Below are positions 59,746 through 64,000 of a DNA stretch of 64,000 bases, piece after piece; the first letter of the stretch is position 1; each line of letters opens with the position of its first letter. The position numbers were made by a program, and so were the translations under genes. Below the pieces are notes generated by a model. It saw nothing but the letters and a program-made list of their open reading frames with translations. It was not told the origin of the DNA and did no database searches. Source of the stretch: Burkholderiaceae bacterium (GTDB taxonomy: Bacteria; Pseudomonadota; Gammaproteobacteria; Burkholderiales; Burkholderiaceae_C); contig JAGOPK010000001.1 in the NCBI GenBank assembly GCA_017992055.1, positions 806,001-870,000 of the forward strand. Direction: 5' to 3'.

Positions 59746-60959
59746 CACGCCATCCTTTCGTACAGGGTCACGACGCAGGCGCCGCCCAGGCCCAGGTTGT
59801 GCTGCAGGGCCAGGCGGGCGCCTTCCACCTGGCGCTGGTCGGCCTGGCCGCGCAGCTGCCAGGTCAGCTCGGCGCATTGCGCCAGGCCGGTGGCGCCCAG
59901 CGGATGGCCCTTGCTGAGCAGGCCGCCCGAGGGGTTGGTGACGACGCGGCCGCCATAGGTGTTGTCGCCGTCGACGATGAACTTCTCGGCCGTGCCCGGC
60001 GCGGTCAGGCCAAGGGCCTCGTAGGTCACCAGCTCGTTGGCGGTGAAGCAGTCGTGCAGTTCCACCACGTCCAGGTCTTCCGGGCCGATGCCGGCGGCCT
60101 CATACACCTGCTGGGCGGCGGCGGTGGCCATGTCGGCGCCGACCAGCTTGCGCAGGTCGCCGCTGTCGAAGGTGCTGGCGCCGTCGGTGGTCATGGCCTG
60201 GGCGGCGATGCGCACGCGCAGGTCCAGGCCGTGGCGGCGCGCGAAGTCCTCGCTGCAGACGATGGCCGCGGCGGCGCCGCAGGTGGGCGGGCAGCATTGC
60301 AGCCGGGTCAGCGGGTCGAACACCGTCGGCGAGGCCAGCACCTCATCCAGCGTGACGGTGTTGCGGAACACCGCCAGCGGATTGCGCGCCGCATGCTGGC
60401 GTGCCTTGACCGAGATGCGCGCAAAGGTGCTGGCGGCGATGCCGTGCTCGGCCATGTAGGCACGGCCGGCGCCGCCGAAGAACTGCGCCGCACGCGGCAC
60501 GCCGTCCTCGAAGCCCTGCACCTCGGTCAGCGTGGTGATGAAGCGGTCCAGCGGGCTGGGCCGGTCGGTCCAGGCGCCCTTCAACGGGCCGGGCACCATC
60601 TGCTCGAAGCCCAGGGCCAGCGCGCATTCCACCGCGCCCGAGGCCACGGCCTGGCGCGCCAGGAACAGCGCGGTGGAGCCGGTGGCGCAGTTGTTGGTGA
60701 CGTTGACCACCGGGATGCCGGTGAGGCCCACGCCATACACCGCGGCCTGGCCGGCGCAGGAGTCGCCGAACACATAGCCCACATAGGCCTGCTGCACGCG
60801 GTCGTAGGGCACGCCGGCATCCTGCAGGGCCAGGCGCGCGGCCTGGGCGCCCATGTCGGCATAGGGCGCGCTGGCGCCGGGCTTGGTGAACGGGATCATG
60901 CCCACGCCCACCACATGCACCGGCGTCTGCGTCCGGGCGGTTTGCTTGTTGTCGATCAC
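59745..60959 (-). CDS. SCP2-type thiolase (acetyl-CoA acetyltransferase family)
   Basis: This 404-residue thiolase has nucleophilic Cys91 in VTNNCATGSTALFLARQ, His in VVELHDCFTANELVTYEALG (about 300) and His in LSKGHPLGATGLAQC. It would thus cleave a 3-ketoacyl-CoA, in contrast to the thiolase-like protein at 53431. The start is GTG 60959 with AGGAGG six bases upstream, overlapping the PaaI stop as GTGA. It belongs to the SCP-x group acting on branched or sterol-type acyl-CoA. Confidence 0.9.
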   Translation of the reverse strand: MIDNKQTARTQTPVHVVGVGMIPFTKPGASAPYADMGAQAARLALQDAGVPYDRVQQAYVGYVFGDSCAGQAAVYGVGLTGIPVVNVTNNCATGSTALFLARQAVASGAVECALALGFEQMVPGPLKGAWTDRPSPLDRFITTLTEVQGFEDGVPRAAQFFGGAGRAYMAEHGIAASTFARISVKARQHAARNPLAVFRNTVTLDEVLASPTVFDPLTRLQCCPPTCGAAAAIVCSEDFARRHGLDLRVRIAAQAMTTDGASTFDSGDLRKLVGADMATAAAQQVYEAAGIGPEDLDVVELHDCFTANELVTYEALGLTAPGTAEKFIVDGDNTYGGRVVTNPSGGLLSKGHPLGATGLAQCAELTWQLRGQADQRQVEGARLALQHNLGLGGACVVTLYERMA

Positions 60960-61417
60960 GGGGTTCCTCCTGTTGGGGCAGCGGCGTCGCTGGATGGGTG
61001 GGGGTGGTGCGGTGCGCGGTAGCGGAAGGTGCCCATGGCCCGGGCCACCGCATGGCCCTGGGCGTCGCGCACCTCGGCCTCGCAGAAGCACACCGAGCGG
61101 CCGCCGCCCACGGCCTTGCCATGGGCCTGCAGCGTGCCGCCGGCCGGGCGCATGAAGGCGATGTGCATGTCGATGGTCACGACCTCGCGGTCGTAGTCGA
61201 CCTGGCTCAGCGCCGCATGGGCCATGGCGCAGTCGAGCAGGGTCATCAGCACGCCGCCATGGCCGGCGCCGTGGTTGTTGCACAGCTCGGGGCGCAGCGT
61301 CAGCTCGATCACCGCCTGGCCGGCCTCGGCGCTGACGCGGCTGGCGCCCAGGTGGGCGATGAAGGGCACGTGGCGGTCGCGGCCGGAGCGTGGCTTGTCT
61401 TGGGACATGGCGTTCAT
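60956..61417 (-). CDS. PaaI-family hot-dog thioesterase
   Basis: The 153-residue protein has NNHGAGHGGVLMTLLDCAMAHAA, the PaaI/hydroxybenzoyl-CoA thioesterase motif, and TIDMHIAFMRPAGGTL. It would hydrolyse stalled or dead-end acyl-CoA to free CoA. The ATG at 61417 shares ATGA with the SDR stop; a second ATG at 61408 is possible. The C-terminus is His/Pro-rich (PHHPHPSS). Confidence 0.88.
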   Translation of the reverse strand: MNAMSQDKPRSGRDRHVPFIAHLGASRVSAEAGQAVIELTLRPELCNNHGAGHGGVLMTLLDCAMAHAALSQVDYDREVVTIDMHIAFMRPAGGTLQAHGKAVGGGRSVCFCEAEVRDAQGHAVARAMGTFRYRAPHHPHPSSDAAAPTGGTP

Positions 61418-62247
61418 GCGCTGGCTCGTGCCGCCGCAGCGGCCGCGGCAGCGGGGGCAAAGTCGCGCGGGCCGGTCAGCGACAGGCCGCCGTCCACCGG
61501 GATCACCGCGCCGGTGATGTAGCTGCCCAGGTCGCTGGCCAGCACCAGGGCCAGGTTGGCGATGTCGGCGCGGCTGCCCAGCCGGCGCAGCGGCACGCGC
61601 TGGGCCATCGCATCCAGCGTGGCGGCGCTGGGCGCCAGGCGCTGCAGGCCCTCGGTGTCGGCGATCGGGCCGGGCACGATGGAATTGATGCGGATGCCCT
61701 GCGGCCCCCATTCCTGGGCCAGCACGCGGGTCAGCATGTCCACGCCGGCCTTGGCGGCGCAGACATGGGCCTGGTAGGGCGTGGGCGTGAAGGCCTGCGA
61801 GGCCGAGATCTGGATCACCAGCGCGCCCGGCTGGCGCAGATGGGCATGGGCCAGGCGGGCGACGTTGAAGCTGCCCAGCAGGTCGATGTCGACCACGGTC
61901 TTGAAGGCATTCGGCGACAGGTCCAGCGCCTGGGCCAGGAAGTTGCCGGCCGCGCCCGACACCAGCACGTCGATGGGGCCGAAGCGCGCCTGGGCGGCGG
62001 CCAGCGCCGCGGCCATCGCCGCCGGGTCGCGCACATCGGCGCTCTGGCCGTCGGCATCGGGGGCCAGCGCCTTCAGGCCGGCCACCGCGCTGGCCACCTT
62101 GTCGGCCGAGCGGCTGATGATGAAGACGCGGGCGCCGGCGCGGCCAAAGGCCTCGGCAATGCCCAGATTGATGCCCGAGCTGCCGCCGGCCACGAAGACG
62201 TGGCGGCCGCTGAAGTCGAATGTGGGATGGGTCATGGCCGCGCTCAC
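61414..62247 (-). CDS. 2,4-dienoyl-CoA reductase-like SDR
   Basis: The 277-residue protein resembles DECR2/peroxisomal 2,4-dienoyl-CoA reductases: GGSSGINLGIAEAFGRAGA, SGAAGNFLAQALDL, ISASQAFTPTPYQAHVCAAK and INSIVPGPIADTEGLQRL. The YxxxK pair is Val162/Lys166, so Tyr is absent, as in that reductase group. It would reduce a conjugated dienoyl-CoA with NADPH. GTG 62247 overlaps the Bug stop (GTGA); ATG 62235 is an alternative. The C-terminus is Ala-rich. Confidence 0.85.
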   Translation of the reverse strand: MSAAMTHPTFDFSGRHVFVAGGSSGINLGIAEAFGRAGARVFIISRSADKVASAVAGLKALAPDADGQSADVRDPAAMAAALAAAQARFGPIDVLVSGAAGNFLAQALDLSPNAFKTVVDIDLLGSFNVARLAHAHLRQPGALVIQISASQAFTPTPYQAHVCAAKAGVDMLTRVLAQEWGPQGIRINSIVPGPIADTEGLQRLAPSAATLDAMAQRVPLRRLGSRADIANLALVLASDLGSYITGAVIPVDGGLSLTGPRDFAPAAAAAAAARASA

Positions 62248-63218
62248 TCGGGCTTGAAGCCGACCTCGGCCAGCATCTGCTTCTCGCGCGCCGACTGGGC
62301 CACCGCATAGCTGCGGAACTCGGCCCCGCTCTGGAAGCGCGGCGACCAGTCGAACTCGTCCAGCAGGCGCTGGTAGGCCGGCGACTCGGCGGCCTTGCGG
62401 AAGGCGGCTTCCAGGCGCGCGGCCACGGCCGGGTTCAGGCCCTTGGGCGCGACCAGGCCGATCGGCGAGATCACGCTCAGGTCATGGCCCAGCTCCTTGA
62501 CCGTGGCCACCTGCGGCCAGCGGCGCAGGCGCTGGTCGGTGAAGGTGGCCAGCAGGCGCACCTTGCCCGAGATCGCCATCGGGCCGAAGCCGGGATCGCC
62601 ATACACATCGAGGTGGCCGCCCAGCAGGGCCTGGAAGGCCTCGGCCCCGCCCTTGAACGGCACCATGTTGAACCTGGCGCCGGCGCTGGCGGCCAGGCGC
62701 TCGCCGGCGATGCGGTTGACGCTGAGCGCGCCCACATTGCCCCAGCTGATGATGCCGGGCCGGGCCTTGGCATCGGCCAGCAGCTCGGCCAGGTTCTTCC
62801 ATGGCGCATTGGCGGCGACCACGATGCCGGTGTTCATGCCGGCCAGGCTGCAGACGTAGCTCAGGTCCTTCAGCGGGTCCCAGCCCACCTTCTGCATGAA
62901 GGGCGTGCGCAGCACGGTGTTGTGCATCACGCTCAGCGTGTGGCCGTCGGCCTCGCCCATCATCGCCAGGCTGGCCACCGCGGTGACGCCGCCGGCGCCG
63001 GGCTTGTGCTGGATGATCACCGGCTGGCCCAGGTCGGCCGCCGCGGCATCGCACAGCGCGCGCAGCACGGTGTCGAACGAGGCCCCGGGCGGGAAGGGCA
63101 GGTGCAGCTGGATGGGCTTGCTGGGGAATGTCTGGGCCCGGGACAGGGCCGGGGCCAGGCCGCCGGCCGCCAGGGCCAGTGCGGCCGAGAAGCGGCGGCG
63201 GTTGAGGGCGGGGGTCAT
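62244..63218 (-). CDS. Bug-family tripartite tricarboxylate transporter receptor
   Basis: The 324-residue periplasmic receptor has a twin-Arg-rich signal peptide (NRRRFSAALALAAGGLAPALSRAQ), then FPSKPIQLHLPFPPGASFDTV and VIIQHKPGAGGVTAVA. It overlaps both neighbours (ATGA with the PaaI gene, GTGA with the SDR), so it is firmly within the operon. It is the second Bug receptor in this operon, perhaps for a different acid or intermediate. Confidence 0.9.
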   Translation of the reverse strand: MTPALNRRRFSAALALAAGGLAPALSRAQTFPSKPIQLHLPFPPGASFDTVLRALCDAAAADLGQPVIIQHKPGAGGVTAVASLAMMGEADGHTLSVMHNTVLRTPFMQKVGWDPLKDLSYVCSLAGMNTGIVVAANAPWKNLAELLADAKARPGIISWGNVGALSVNRIAGERLAASAGARFNMVPFKGGAEAFQALLGGHLDVYGDPGFGPMAISGKVRLLATFTDQRLRRWPQVATVKELGHDLSVISPIGLVAPKGLNPAVAARLEAAFRKAAESPAYQRLLDEFDWSPRFQSGAEFRSYAVAQSAREKQMLAEVGFKPE

Positions 63219-63658
63219 GTCTTGTCTCCGATGGGATGGGGGGCGGCGGCGCTCAGCGGCAGGTAGCGGAAGCAGCCCTGGGCCAGGGCCACGGTGCGGC
63301 CCTGGGCGTCGTGGACCTCGGCGCGGCAGTGCACCACGTCGCCATCGACCTCGCACACCTGGCCATCGGCGGTGAGCGGGCCGTGGCCGGGGCGCAGGAA
63401 CTGCGAGGTCATGCCCAGCGTCACCGCGGTGCGCTCGAAGTTGACCTGGGATACCGCGGCGCTGGCCATCACCACGTCCAGCAGGGTGAGCACCACGCCG
63501 CCGTGCACCGAGCCGATCAGGTTGGTCAGCTCCGAGCGGCCGTCGACCACCAGCTGGGCGCGGCCGGCCTCGGACAGCGTGCGCTGCATGCCCAGCAGGC
63601 CCATGAAGGGCACGCGGTTGAACAGCGCGCCGCTGGCGCCTTGCTGCACGTCAGCCAT
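63215..63658 (-). CDS. PaaI-family hot-dog thioesterase
   Basis: The 147-residue protein has LIGSVHGGVVLTLLDVVMASAAV and LGMTSQFLRPGHGPLTADGQV, matching PaaI-type acyl-CoA thioesterases. It is the second one of the operon and is only distantly similar to that at 60956. Its ATG overlaps the ligase stop by eight bases (ATGGCTGA) and its stop overlaps the Bug ATG. Confidence 0.88.
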   Translation of the reverse strand: MADVQQGASGALFNRVPFMGLLGMQRTLSEAGRAQLVVDGRSELTNLIGSVHGGVVLTLLDVVMASAAVSQVNFERTAVTLGMTSQFLRPGHGPLTADGQVCEVDGDVVHCRAEVHDAQGRTVALAQGCFRYLPLSAAAPHPIGDKT

Positions 63659-64000
63659 GGGCCGGCCCCGGCTGGCTGGGGGTTTCGCGGAACTGCGCGC
63701 GCAGGCTGGTCTTCAGCACCTTGCCGGCGGCCGACAGCGGCAGCGCATCCAGGCAGAACACCTGGCGCGGGCATTTGTAGCCGGCCAGGCGCTCGCGGCA
63801 CCAGGCCTGCAGTTGCTCGGCAAAGGCCTGCTGTGCGGTCTGATCGGCCGGCAGGCCGCCGCGCCGCACCACCACCGCACACACACGCTCGCCCCAGCGC
63901 GCATCGGGCAGGCCGATCACTGCCGCATCGGCCACCTCGTCATGGGCGCGCAGCGCGGCCTCGACCTCGGCCGAATAGACGTTCTCGCCGCCCGAGATGA
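63651..64000 (-). CDS. AMP-forming acyl-CoA synthetase, C-terminal part (cut by window)
   Basis: Only the last ~115 residues are visible. They begin in the A8 hinge (ISGGENVYSAEVEAAL), continue through DAAVIGLPDARWGERVCAV, and reach the A10 region LPLSAAGKVLKTSLRAQF with its catalytic Lys. It is the first visible gene of the long leftward operon and a second ligase besides that at 56013. The N-terminal substrate domain lies outside the window. Confidence 0.9.
   Translation of the reverse strand, partial: ISGGENVYSAEVEAALRAHDEVADAAVIGLPDARWGERVCAVVVRRGGLPADQTAQQAFAEQLQAWCRERLAGYKCPRQVFCLDALPLSAAGKVLKTSLRAQFRETPSQPGPAHG

Overview
The window is uniformly very GC-rich, tightly packed chromosomal DNA. 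It looks like a beta-proteobacterium of the order Burkholderiales (Rubrivivax/Ideonella/Leptothrix-like). The reasons are four Bug-type periplasmic solute receptors, a PEP-CTERM protein pair, an Aer-type aerotaxis receptor, many acyl-CoA catabolic operons with ATGA/TGATG stop-start overlaps, and strong G/C bias at third codon positions. No rRNA, tRNA, CRISPR array, insertion sequence or phage gene was seen. No gene-free stretch exceeds 300 bases; the longest are about 160-190 bases and their contents are listed as features.

Layout. 1-6041: the end of a DUF429 gene, an orphan protein, and an ABC efflux operon (ATPase, FtsX/MacB-like permease, HlyD adaptor) read leftward. 6213-9025: a phasin/histone-H1-like Lys-Ala protein and two overlapping PEP-CTERM exported proteins. 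9101-15423: an Lhr-like DEXH helicase, a four-helix-bundle membrane sensor followed by a PAS sigma54 activator, and two small proteins. 15585-19839: LD-carboxypeptidase, an amidase lipoprotein, a sodium/solute symporter and a LysR regulator, probably for murein recycling. 19836-24055: a leftward redox module made of an FNR-type iron-sulfur regulator, an Aer receptor and a GGDEF-EAL protein. 24156-25619: zwf.

25699-31366: a leftward CoA operon (MaoC-type hydratase, acyl-CoA dehydrogenase, CaiB-type CoA-transferase, MmgE/PrpD, Bug receptor), perhaps for a branched dicarboxylate. 31507-35729: rightward alcohol dehydrogenase, secreted cyclase, DUF1007 protein and LivJ-type receptor. 35737-37828: DsbA/HCCA isomerase divergent from TetR and an SDR. 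37848-43458: a MarR-controlled leftward operon with a Rieske oxygenase, its reductase, a Bug receptor, a 2-hydroxyacid dehydrogenase and a class II aldolase-like protein, which fits aromatic acid breakdown. 43646-44413: a YoaK/DUF1275 membrane protein.

44377-64000: about 19.6 kb of leftward genes, mostly overlapping or separated by under 35 bases. They encode two acyl-CoA ligases, two PaaI thioesterases, two Bug receptors, a dienoyl-CoA-reductase-like SDR, an SCP2-type thiolase, a split MaoC hydratase pair, two acyl-CoA dehydrogenases, a thiolase-like protein with a DUF35 partner, a five-gene Liv ABC importer, an aldehyde dehydrogenase and two SDRs. The thiolase-like/DUF35 pair lacks thiolase catalytic residues and carries tyrosines at the Ltp2 retro-aldolase positions. 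The operon may therefore shorten a branched or alicyclic acid by an aldol cleavage whose aldehyde product is then oxidised, as in steroid side-chain breakdown. No ring-degradation genes are in the window, so the substrate is unknown.

The most notable observations are: (i) the FNR-like regulator with Cys20/23/29/122 but a CRP-like reading helix, next to a perfect CRP-type palindrome in front of aer; (ii) the predicted retro-aldolase pair inside the 19.6 kb operon; (iii) a 27-bp motif shared by the upstream regions of two catabolic operons; and (iv) well-resolved promoter/operator sites for the MarR and TetR regulators.
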